DNA of 64,000 bases, from the NCBI RefSeq assembly GCF_018691265.1, contig NW_024881282.1:25384899-25448898 (forward strand), in the 5' to 3' direction. The notes beneath the pieces were generated by a model, which did not search any database, was not told the DNA's origin, and saw nothing but the letters and a program-made list of their open reading frames with translations. Position 1 is the stretch's first letter. Each line of letters starts with the position of its first letter. Below are positions 50,150 through 59,430 of this stretch, in pieces. Source of the stretch: Tyto alba. Taxonomy: Eukaryota; Chordata; Aves; Strigiformes; Tytonidae. The position numbers and the translations under genes are program-made.

Positions 50150-51110
50150 GAGGCAATGCTGCTTCAGCTCCGTATCCCCAGGTCCAGCCAGTAGCGAGGC
50201 TGAGCATGTGCTCCAAACAGACATGTGTGTACACATACACGAGATATGTATGCTTACATTCATGGGAAGCCAGATATATCAACAGAGACAGAAACTACAG
50301 AACCCACAAAACACAAGCAGTACCTCTGGCCTGATTGTGTTTCCCTCAACCAATGCCCAGACCCTACTGTCTCCAGAAGCCAGGACCTCCTCTGGATTCT
50401 CCAGACCCATTGACTCTCCTGTATGCTTAAGACTGCCTCATTAGCTGGCTTTCAAGCTTCTTCTCCTACTCTCAGGCAAGTCCACCCTGATGTTGACTAG
50501 TGCCTGACACACACTGACACTCACACCACCACAACGTGCATGCACCCTGTTCTCCCCTGTTGCTGACACCACAGGCATGCGTGTCCCCATGTGTGACTTC
50601 CCGTCCCCCCCCTCCAGCTGCTAGCTGTCAGACGTCCATACACAACACAGGCACACAGAGACCCCTTGCCCAGAAAAATAGTTAGGAATGGCCTTATTTG
50701 AGAAAACAGGACACACGGTGGTGATCAGACAAGATTGGTACATGTGGCTGGGCAATTATACTAGTCAGAAATCTGTTTACACAGGACTTACACCTTTTAT
50801 TACCTTACTCCTTCTATTTTGCCACTCTGGTAGCTCCACAAAATCACTTTGACCCCTTCCTTTCCCCACCTTTTGTTCTTTCCCTAAGCATCCAATACCA
50901 AGTCTTGTACAATTCCAAGATGTTTTTCCCTTGCAACCCATAATGCGTCCCAAACCCGTGTAGGCAGTAACTCCCTCAGTCTGTAAGGTGATCCAGAGAG
51001 CATCTCCTGTTCACTCACTGACTGGTGTCATCTCTGGACCATAGGGCTGATGGCTCCCCTGTGACAGCCCTAGCATGAGCCAGGCCAGGGTGCTTCATTT
51101 TCTCTGATCA
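50150..51110 (-). mobile_element. LTR-like element fragment, family unassigned (copy A)
   Basis: This block of mixed composition differs from its flanks, and its 50150-50680 part matches 54085-54660 in order. Read on the minus strand it has an LTR-like layout: a purine-rich 5' half (AAAGGTGGGGAAAGGAAGG, near 50870), a TATA-like GTAATAAAAGG (near 50800), then a CTCAAATAAGG block near 50690 that could serve as a poly-A signal, then a CA/TG-rich 3' half. I have an impression of an avian ERV LTR but cannot name it. Ends and duplications were not found. It could instead be an internal ERV or other repeat segment. Confidence 0.42.
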
Positions 51111-53388
51111 GATTATTTGGGCTTCTCTGCATAACAGTGTTCCTGTGTGTTCCTTTGTGTTCAGGGAGATACAAGTCTTTTGACACATAGGGAAAAAGCC
51201 AGTTCTAAGTCAATTTCAATGCCTGAAAAAGGTCAAATGAATGATGCCATAAAAGTTCCCATTCTCCCCATTTGTTGCCTATATAGATTAGGCAGTCATG
51301 TGAGTGTCAGGCCTGGTGGTTATATTAAATATGAGAAACCGTATTTAGTAGGAAAGAGCACGAACATTTTCCAATTTATATTAATATATATCCTCCTTTT
51401 CTAAGGCTTCAATTCACTTTGATTACATTAAGCCACTCCATGCTTGCTCAAAGGCAGTCTACATTCATGTGTCCATCCCATGTGTTCTTACAGACTCAGT
51501 ACAATCAGCTGCACCAGCTTAGGTTTCCTTACATATCAGAAAGGGTTTCAGCACTTAAATGAAAATGAAGAACTCCACATTACTATAGGCAATTCTAATC
51601 AATACAAACTAGCTGAATAAAGATAACAGGAAAGAAGTATTATTAATGCTGCCATATTTGTAGAGGCAAGACTCTATCGTTCTGTACTGCTGATATTTAT
51701 TAATGAACCTAAATGCAATCTGAAAACTTGTACTAAGTAAGGACATTTCAGATGTACAAATCCATCAGCCTAACACAAAATGTACAAGAAATAAAGCCAT
51801 CTCTTTTTTACAGATGATGGTATTTTTTATCAGAATTGTAGAAAGTATTCCTGATGGACATTTGGGGAAATAAAATTCCCACCAGGATTTTAAAAGAACA
51901 TTCTGTATTTAACCTTTCCCGATGTAGATGAATATAGATGATTACAAGAATATAATTTAAAAACATCAGGGAATCTTTTAAGGAGAACAATGTATTCTTC
52001 TAAGCACAAATTGTTATGAAATTATGATCAGAGGCAGGAGAGCCTCCTGCTACACAACAATCTATACTTCGTAGAATGTAGAGCAAGTCAATGCATGCAT
52101 GCATCTGCCTCATCATATGCCAACAACAACAGCAACAAGATTGAAGGCAGAACTTTCTTAAATTAAAGATGAGATCAGTTCAAGAGAAATCAAGACCTTG
52201 TTACCAAAACTCAAGAATTGTCAGTTAGTTTTCTCATTTCAGCAAACTGATCCAGGAGAATCAAGACGTTCTGAATCTGGATAGCTGAAGAATTAAAAAG
52301 TATGTAATCAGATTTGCTCAACTTTTACAATGATGGAATGAGTTTTCATTTATATCAATACAACTGAAAGGAAAGTAAGCCTCATTGATTTTGAGGCATT
52401 GGAATTGGTGAGAGAGCTTCTGTATAGTACAAAAGAGAGCAAGAACCATGATAGTAATTAAGTAACGTGGATGTTGATGAGCTTCAGCACTTGAGCTCTT
52501 TTTCTGACCCTCTTTCACTTCCCAGTACAAATAAAGTCTTCATGATTCTGAATTGCATAAGAAAAAACTCTAGCCACTATCTGCTTAACTTTTTTCATCT
52601 TTCCTTTCTGAACAAACCATTGACACAGCTGTGGTTCATGAATTACAGGGCCACCTCCTACTCACTAATTATCGTGGATCCCAAATTTCCTTCCTTACAA
52701 ATCCTGAAACCCTCTCCCATACATTCTGAGAGGGGAGCAAAAGAAACAGTTCTCAGAAACAAAGAACAAATTATGCCTTCCTACTAAGAAAAAGGTTTCT
52801 AGACAGTTCATTGCTGGACAGTTTCCAAATGTCACAGATGAATTAGATGGCAAAACTTCCCTTGACTTCTATGACAACAGGAGCATTGAATGACAAATGG
52901 AAGAGCAGGTAAATCCAGAAAGGATATTATATCATGTCTGGCTGTGATGGAAAGAGCATTGGCATATGCCACCCTGCCTACTTTTTGGTCTTAACAGTGT
53001 GTTTTAAAATGTGGATTTAACTGAAAATGCAGCTATAGTATTACATAAAAAAATAAACCAACTTTGTCCTCTATAAATCCAAAGTCTGTTTACAGTAGTG
53101 TTTGTGTTGGTACTGAATGACATTTTGCAGGGGGACAACCACACCCACATCAATACCTGGATGACCATGATTTAGTAGCCCAGAAATCTGTCCAATTTTA
53201 ATGTGGTTGAAGTCTATAGTTTTAGTAAGTCTGTAGGAATGGAAGCAGAACATAGTGGAGTTGCCAGGACCTGGTTTGTATGGAAAGTTTGATTACTGTC
53301 TGAGTGGAGATGGCCAAGGTCACATTCATCTGAAGAGGGTGCCAGCATTTTGTTAGGAATTTCCAAATTACCAATAGATGTGAACTGC
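51111..53388. other. Unassigned stretch
   Basis: Short open frames only (51147-51404, minus 51808-51990, minus 52318-52530, plus 52467-52787). None is recognised. No repeat family seen. Confidence 0.5.
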
Positions 53389-54077
53389 TGTGCTGGATTT
53401 ATGTGTGTGACAGGGGTATATGATAGTAGGGGAGGGGGTTACAGTGGTAGTCCCCTGTGAGAAGCTTCTCAAAGCTCTGCTGGCTTCAAGTTAGACCCAC
53501 CTCTGTGACAAGGCCAAGCCAATTAACAATAGTGGCTGTGCCTCTGTGATAATGTATTTAAGAAGGGGAACCTGGAGAAGTTGGAGTCATGAGGAGTTGC
53601 GAGGACTGGCATTGGAGAAAATTTATGGAGGACTGTGTCTTATGAGAGGGGAACCACTCTGGAGTGAGGGATTCTCACCCCCTGAGGAGGAAGAAGTGGC
53701 AGGACTGATTGTACTCCCCATTCCCTGCCCCCTGCGCCACTATGGGGGAGGAGGTAGAGAAACTGGGAGCAGAGCTGAGCAGGAGAAGAAAGGAGGGTTG
53801 GGGGAAGTTGATTTAAGATTCAGTAATGTTTCTTACTGTCCTACTCTGTCTGTTAAGTGTTGTTATTAGTGTCTGTTTCAAATGTATGTTCTTTTTATTC
53901 CTTCCCCTAATGAGTCTGTCTTTTGCTGATGACAATAATGGGTGAGTCATCCCTCCTTGCCCTTACCTCGATTCTAGAGTATTTTGCTTTATTTTCTCCT
54001 TCCCAGTGCTGAGGGGGGGAAGGGAGAAGTGATCAGCTGTGTGGTGCTCAGTTGCCCTTTGAGCTCAAACCATGACA
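53389..54077 (+). mobile_element. Solo LTR, same family as 35 kb, internally deleted (copy 2)
   Basis: Begins TGTGCTGGATTTATGTGTG and ends GAGCTCAAACCATGACA. It follows copy 1 through the GGGGTTACA, AGAAGCTTCTCAAAGCTC and CCAAT (53519-53523) blocks to TATTTAAG (53555-53562), and again from GGAGGACTGTG to the end. The roughly 340 bp between GAGTTGCGAGGA and TTGGAGAAAATTT are missing relative to copy 1, which accounts for the whole length difference (689 against 1029 bp). The deleted interval contains most of the tandem GGAGCAG units, so recombination between units is a likely cause. The poly-A signal position reads CAGTAATG instead of AATAAA. Flanks ACTGC and GCTAC do not match, so no target-site duplication is claimed. 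Confidence 0.87.
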
Positions 54078-54660
54078 GCTACTTATGTCCTCAGCTCCAC
54101 CCAATAGTGAAGCTGGATATGTATCCCGTTAGGCACACATGCACACATACACAAATACCTTTATGCATGTCTGACCACATTGATCAACACAGCACCCACA
54201 CAGACAGCCTCATCTCACTGCTCCTCTTCTGCTGATCAGGAGGGAAGTCTGCTAGTGGACCCCATATCCTTGCGTTCCCCCTCAGGTGATGGTCCCTGGA
54301 CATGCCAAGCACCAAGGTTCACTACCTCACTCCCTTTGTTGGTACTCAGACCTCCTCTTGCTACCACACACAGGCTGGTCCAGGCCAAATGTCTCCGCAG
54401 TGGTTGGCTTTCAGACCCCTGGACTCTCCAGTCTCCAAGTCCCAGGCCTGTGTCTATCTGGTAGCTGGATCCCCCAGACTTCTTGTCCTTGCTGTTGGTC
54501 TGCCTTGAAGTTCACATATGAGTTATGTGTACTTCTACTCACATACACACACAGAGGATTGAAGTTCCCCAGGGAAATGCCCTTCTCCACTTGCTGGTGC
54601 TTAAACCTCCCACACATGAACACACACTAAGCAGAGATCCCATTGCCTCAATCAGTCAGC
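54078..54660 (-). mobile_element. LTR-like element fragment, family unassigned (copy B)
   Basis: It starts exactly where LTR copy 2 ends and is a diverged relative of 50150-50680. Shared landmarks on the plus strand are CAGCTCCACCCAATAGTGAA (copy A: CAGGTCCAGCCAGTAGCGAG), a CA-rich tract, GGCTTTCAGACCCCTGGACT or CCAGACCCATTGACTCTCC, and GCAGAGATCCCATTGCC (copy A: ACAGAGACCCCTTGCC). Orientation is given by analogy with copy A. Overlapping plus frames (53984-54235, 54180-54464, 54286-54630, 54525-54746) reflect low stop density, not genes. LTR copy 2 probably inserted into or beside it. Confidence 0.42.
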
Positions 54661-56504
54661 CCTTAATCACAGCACCAAACAGGTACCTGTTGCGGGATGC
54701 TATTTCTGGTTCCCTATCTGAAAGCTTTGGTAAGACAGTAGAATAAAGCACTTTTTGTAACAGGAAACTACTTTAAAAATTATTCCTGAATCACAACCTC
54801 CCAAGTTTAAAAATGAATCACATTAAGTAGGAGAGGAGGAAATATCATCTTATGATGATCTTCCTCGAGCTTTTCCCCTTTTCTTCCGTGTTATGTAATT
54901 CTTGTACATCACAGGAGACCATAAAGATATCCAGCATTTCTTTTTACCATTAATCTCATATTCAAAGAAGTTATTTCAATTCTATCTTAATACTCATGAG
55001 GATAGTGATGTAAGACACAGAGACTTAATATTTGAAAATGAGGCTGAAAATAGCAAAATAGCATCCAGCTTGGAAGAAATAGAAGTTAATCTAGGGAAAA
55101 ATGGCACTGGATACAGCTTCATTGGGAGTGCAACCTCAGGAAAAGAGGTGTAAAGAATTTGAACCTAATGTCTGTTAGAGCATGACTTGGCTCCAACCAG
55201 CACCGGAGACGATTGTTACTGTTCTGTGTCTTTATTCAGCACAGTACTGGTGGACTCTTAAAAGCTCTCATTCTACCAGCACATTAGAGATAAACTTAAA
55301 AGCTGTTTATTTTATGATAATTTAGAGATGGTCCTACAGGATTCTTTATGTTCAGGATGTACAAAACCATCAGGATGTTTTTTTTTTCCTACCTTTTCTC
55401 TTTTTCTGAGTTTTTGTTTGTTTGCTTAGTTGTTTTGTTTTTGTTTTTGTTTGTTTGTTTGTTTGTTTTTTCTTCTACAGATGCATCCTGTTCACCAGAG
55501 TCAGAGGAACTTGTCTATCCAGCCTACAGTGAATAAATTCTTTCATTCCCTCCCTTTCCTTAAATATAGAGCCCCCTTTCCAAGTAAATAGGTCTAAAAT
55601 TATGAGATCCATACATTATCAATATCTGCAACTATAAATTCACAGATTTGTTAAACTATTTAGAAATCCAAGAAATACTGAACATTCATTTTTTGTGAAG
55701 GGAAAAGTGAGCAATCAATTTTGTCAGGACCTTCTGTGCAGAAAATATTCCAGTCTTTCACATAAGCAGTTTTGTGACAGACCAGTGAGGCTTGCTTTAA
55801 AAAGTCAGCCATCTAGAGGTTACTAGGTTAATTCTCTTCATCTGAGAGACAGTAAAGCTATCCTGGTACGAATTTTATCTGGAAACATGTATTGGCCAAT
55901 AACTGACCTTTGGAATCCTTTCTTACCTCTTTCTTGGATTGTAATGTAATGTAGCCTTGATTACAATTATAAAGTCTTCAGAAATTAATTACATGGTTAA
56001 ACAGGTGAGCTATTACTTTTTTTTAAAAAAGTCTGTGAGATACCAGGTTTGGCCCTTACAGAATCATTGCTCTTCACCTGGAGAACAATATTGTCAACAA
56101 AGAAATTCCAAAGGTGCATCAGTGTAACTGAGATTAGGATCTGATTTATCTCATGTAGCTGAGGGCAGGATGCATTGATGCTGTATTTACAGACTGGCCA
56201 GGTCCTGTGCTGTCACTTGGCTCATGTAACCTGTCAGAAGGAAGTGCTAAATGATGGACTTCATACCACTCACACTATTCACCAACAGTAATCTGTATGT
56301 GAAGAAAAGGATACCTTTTATCATTTGTGCCAAACTGTCCCTATTTAAATCATTAGCATTCCTGAAGTTGACAAAAGAGATGAGTGAAGTAGGCCAGTGA
56401 AACCATACATGCATTGCTGCCTTCAGGTGAATTGTCTTTGTGTGGCTCCATAAAATTCACTTGCCTCATCAAGAGAAGGTAACACTGGAATAAATCTGAA
56501 TCTT
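54661..56504. other. Unassigned stretch with two weak exon-like segments
   Basis: A plus-strand open frame at 54902-55153 has an acceptor-like TTGTACATCACAG ending at 54914 and a weak donor-like GAG-GTGTAA at 55147/55148. The encoded stretch reads fairly protein-like (LEEIEVNLGKNGTGYSFIG) but matches no family I know. A second acceptor-like T-rich tract ending TTCTTCTACAG lies at 55480, followed by a short frame ending VYPAYSE and a nearby GAATAAATTC. Reading frames of the two do not join with these splice points, so no gene model is proposed. Confidence 0.2.
55411..55471 (+). repeat. (TTTG)n / T-rich simple repeat
   Basis: TTTG and TTTTTG units with one TTTGCTTAG interruption, about 60 bp long. 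Confidence 0.85.
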
Positions 56505-57150
56505 TGTGCAGGGTTTGATTGGTGGGGTATTTGGTAGTGGAGGAGCGGGTTACAGCAGTGGTCCCCTGTGAGAAGCTTCTCGAAAGCTCCCCTGGCTTCC
56601 AGTCATTCCCACCTCTGCACCAAGTCTGAGCCAATTAGCTGGGCCTCTGTGATTATGTATTTAAGAAGGGGATGTGGGAGGAAGAGTTGGAGTTGTGAGG
56701 AAGAGTTGCGACATCTATGTGAATACGGAGTCCAGTGGAAGAAAGGAGAAGGAAATGACGGAGGTGCATCAGAGCAGACACCCCCCTGTAGCCTGTGGTG
56801 AGATGGCAGATTGGCCCCCCACTGCCACCCGTGGAGGTCTATGGTGGAGCAGATGTCGACCTGCAGATTGTGGAGCAGGTGATCACACTTGAAGAGGGCC
56901 GGGACCCTGTGGAAAGAAGCCCACACTGTTGTAATTCAGTGCTGGTAGAATTGTAACATGCGGAGGTGTCCCACACCAGATCAGTGAGGGAAACACTGCC
57001 GCCCATGGGAGGAGCTCATCTTGGAGGGAGTTTGTGGAGGACTGTCTCCTTTTGAGAAGGACCACTTGTCACCTTGTTGTGGGTTGAGGTTTGACCTTTT
57101 GAGGGAACCACTCTGGAGCAGAGGGGGAATGTCAGGAGTTCCCCCTGCCC
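56505..57150 (+). mobile_element. Solo LTR, same family as 35 kb, 3'-truncated (copy 3)
   Basis: Begins TGTGCAGGGTTTGATTGG and follows copy 1: GCGGGTTACAGCAGTGG, AGAAGCTTCTCGAAAGCTC, CCAAT (56631-56635), TATTTAAG (56658-56665), then the tandem GTGGAGCAGATG units, to CACTCTGGAGCAGAGGGGGA. The CCAAT-to-TATA distance is about 9 bp shorter than in copies 1 and 2. A CTTGTCACCTTGTTGTGGGT segment near 57067 is extra. LTR similarity ends near 57150, before the poly-A signal and U5, directly against the cut end of a CR1 element. This looks like a deletion that removed the rest of the LTR. Confidence 0.85.
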
Positions 57151-57151
57151 C

Positions 57152-58440
57152 AAGGTATAATAGTTCATATACCAACTCGTCCTTCACTGATGGTGGGTCT
57201 GTGATTCCACTGACCTGGATTTTTGTTCTCAAGGCCTGGGGCCCAGCAGTGCTGGTAAAGATAGAGGTGAAGAAAGTGTTGAGAACCTCTGTCTTTTCAG
57301 TGTTGTTGGTGACTAATTCACCTCTGTTTAACAGCAGGTCAACATTTTCCTTCTGTTTCTGCTTGTTGTTTGCATACCTGAAGAATCCTTTCTTTTAGTT
57401 TTGACATCTCTGGCCAATTTCAATTCAAGCTGAGCTTTTGCTTTTCTAACTATATCTCTGCACACTCTGGCAATGTCCTTGCAGTTCAAAATGGGTACTC
57501 ATCTGATTTTCCATCTCTGGTAGGCTTCTGTTTTGGTTTTGAGCAGACTCAGAAGCTTGCAGTTAAGCCAGAGGGAATCTCCTGCTCTGCCTATTTCCCT
57601 TACTTTTAAAGGGGATGAATTCATGTTGTGCTTTCAGGAGACTGCTCTTGAAAAACTTCTATCACTCAGTAGCTCCTTTATGGAAGCGTCACACAGAGTA
57701 CCTCCCAACTGAGCTCTGAGTGAGCTCAAGTTTGTTCTTCTAAAATTGAAAACCTTTGTCTTACTACTAACCTTCAGTATGCTCATCAGGATCCCAAATT
57801 CCACAATATTTTGATCACTGCAATCAAGGCTATCATTAACCGAGATATTACAAAGCAGGTTTTCTTGATTTGCAAGTAGCAAGTCCAGCAGTGCCTCATT
57901 CTGGGTTGGCACATCTAACCTTTGTATGAGGAAGTAGTCTTCTAGATGATCCAGGAACTTGATGAATAATGTGTGAGCTGCTATATTGTTCTTTGAACAA
58001 ATGTCTGAGTAGTTGAAGTTACCCATAAGAACCAGGTTCTGTTGACCTGAAGCTTGCTTAAATGACACAAATATTGTTTTGTTGGCCTTATCACCTTGGT
58101 TTGGAGATTGGTAACAGATGACTACTATAAGGGGACACCTTGGAGGTGACCCCTCTGATCTTGACGCAGAGACATTCAATAGGATTTCCACAGTCATCAT
58201 AGTTGAATTCTACACATGAAAGGTTCTCCTTAACATAGAGCATGACTTCTCCACCTCTTCTTCCTGCCTGTCTTTATGAAACAGCCTATAGCCACTCATC
58301 ACAATCCTCTAGTCATGTGAGTTGTCCCACCATGTTTCAGTTATTCCTATGATATCACAACTTTCTGACTGGGTGTGGATCTCCAGTTCTTGTTTGGTAC
58401 CCAAACTGTATGCATTGGTATACATATATTGAGGTGGTTG
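57152..58440 (-). pseudogene. CR1 ORF2 endonuclease-domain relic
   Basis: The APE-like endonuclease nicks target DNA to prime LINE reverse transcription. Recognisable blocks in order are YMYTNAYSLGTKQ, SCDIIGITETWWDNSHD (active-site Glu block kept) followed by a stop, MSGYRLFHKDRQ, then after a frame change the 188-codon open part (57634-58200) with ICYQSPNQGDKANK, LVLMGNFNYSDIC, EALLDLLLANQE and DCSDQNIVEFGI. The family's GDFN and SDH catalytic motifs read GNFN and SDQ, so the enzyme is inactive even apart from frameshifts. Downstream, RVCRDIVRKAKAQLELKLAR and DVKTKRK mark the linker before RT, which is absent. Confidence 0.88.
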
Positions 58441-58568
58441 GTCTTCTGGTTCACATCTTGGGAGGCAAGTAAGGAACATTTGTCACTGCTCTGGCTGGCC
58501 TGATTTATTCCTCAGTTGGTCACAGTGGCATGAGAGTTGCCACTTTGGACCCTGCACCCCCAAGCCCT

Positions 58569-59390
58569 TCAGTTTAAATCATGCCTCACCAAGTTGGCCT
58601 GCCTGCTGCCAAAGATTCCTTTGACTCTTCTAGAGAGGTGGATCCTATCTCCCTCTATCAGGCTATAGTCATTGAAGAATGTCCCATTGTCATAAAAGCC
58701 AAAGCCCCTATGATGGCACCATCCAGTAAGACAGAAGTTGATTTGCATTATATGCCTATTTATAGCTGCACTCTTTCATCTGATGAGTAAAGTGAAAGAA
58801 AAGATAACTTAGGCACCAATACTTTTTGCTTGTGCCCCCAGGCTTTGTAGTCTTTCTTGATCCTGCCCAGGTTCCAGTTTGTGGTGTCATTCGTGGCCAA
58901 TAGAAGAGTAACAACTAATGGTGGTCTGTGCTCTTGACAAGTTGTGGCACACTCTTGGCAACATCTTCGACCTTAGCTTCCAGAAGGCAGCATACCTCTT
59001 GTGATTCCTTGTCTGGCTGGCAGATGGGTGCCTCAGTGCCACTCAACAGAGTCACCCACTACGAGCACTTATTTCTTCCTTTTGTGATATCTGCTGTGTG
59101 TTGCTGGTACAGGTTCTCTTTGCAGATCTTGCTCATGGATGTCCACAGCTGTTAAAGCTTCGTATCTGGTTTTGGTTGTAATGCTAGAGGGTGGGAATTG
59201 AAGCAGAGTCTGGCTTCTGTGGGTCACCAGGGTCCAAGGTGCCTCATTTTCTGTGATGTCCACCACAGGAGCATAGTTCTGAAACCACTTATCTGTCTCT
59301 GTCTCAGGTCCTCTAATACTGCACAGACTTTTAACTGTTTCCTGCAACTCAGCTACCTGACACAACAACAATTCTCCACTCCACAAGACA
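58569..59390 (-). pseudogene. CR1 ORF1 relic with SGNH/GDSL-type esterase domain
   Basis: CR1 ORF1 proteins bind element RNA and in many CR1 lineages carry a C-terminal SGNH-hydrolase-like esterase domain. Here the N-terminal piece (frame 59069-59425) shows a coiled-coil-like VAELQETVKSL segment and the linker ENEAPWTLVTHRSQ followed by TRYEALTAVD. The esterase blocks follow in order across frameshifts: VLVVGDS near 59055 (nucleophile serine kept), then a stop and a frame change, SGTEAPICQPDKESQEVCC, VPQLVKSTD, ATNDTT (the usual GTNDT block with Gly to Ala), and GDRIHLSRR near the end (the DxxH pair kept). The frame ends with a TGA at 58569-58571. It cannot make one protein and is not a host gene. 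Confidence 0.8.
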
Positions 59391-59430
59391 TTGCATGGAC
59401 TAATGTGTTCAAGACCATAAAGCATTCAGA

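Larger units (their letters stand above)
57152..59430 (-). mobile_element. CR1 LINE copy keeping its 5' half (ORF1 esterase plus endonuclease)
   Basis: On the minus strand the order is: ORF1 C-terminal half with esterase-like domain (about 59390 to the stop at 58569), a short inter-ORF region, the ORF2 endonuclease (about 58440-57700) and the start of the endonuclease-RT linker (to about 57160). The RT domain, 3' UTR and tail are missing, the opposite of the usual 5' truncation of CR1 insertions. Several frameshifts and stops interrupt both ORFs. The upstream boundary near 59430 is where ORF1-like sequence stops being recognisable, so the true 5' end may lie further out. Confidence 0.88.

Noticed and set aside
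53984..54746. Set of overlapping plus-strand frames of 68-114 codons
   Set aside because: They lie in the LTR end and in the LTR-like fragment B, a segment with few stops in several frames. No domain was recognised.
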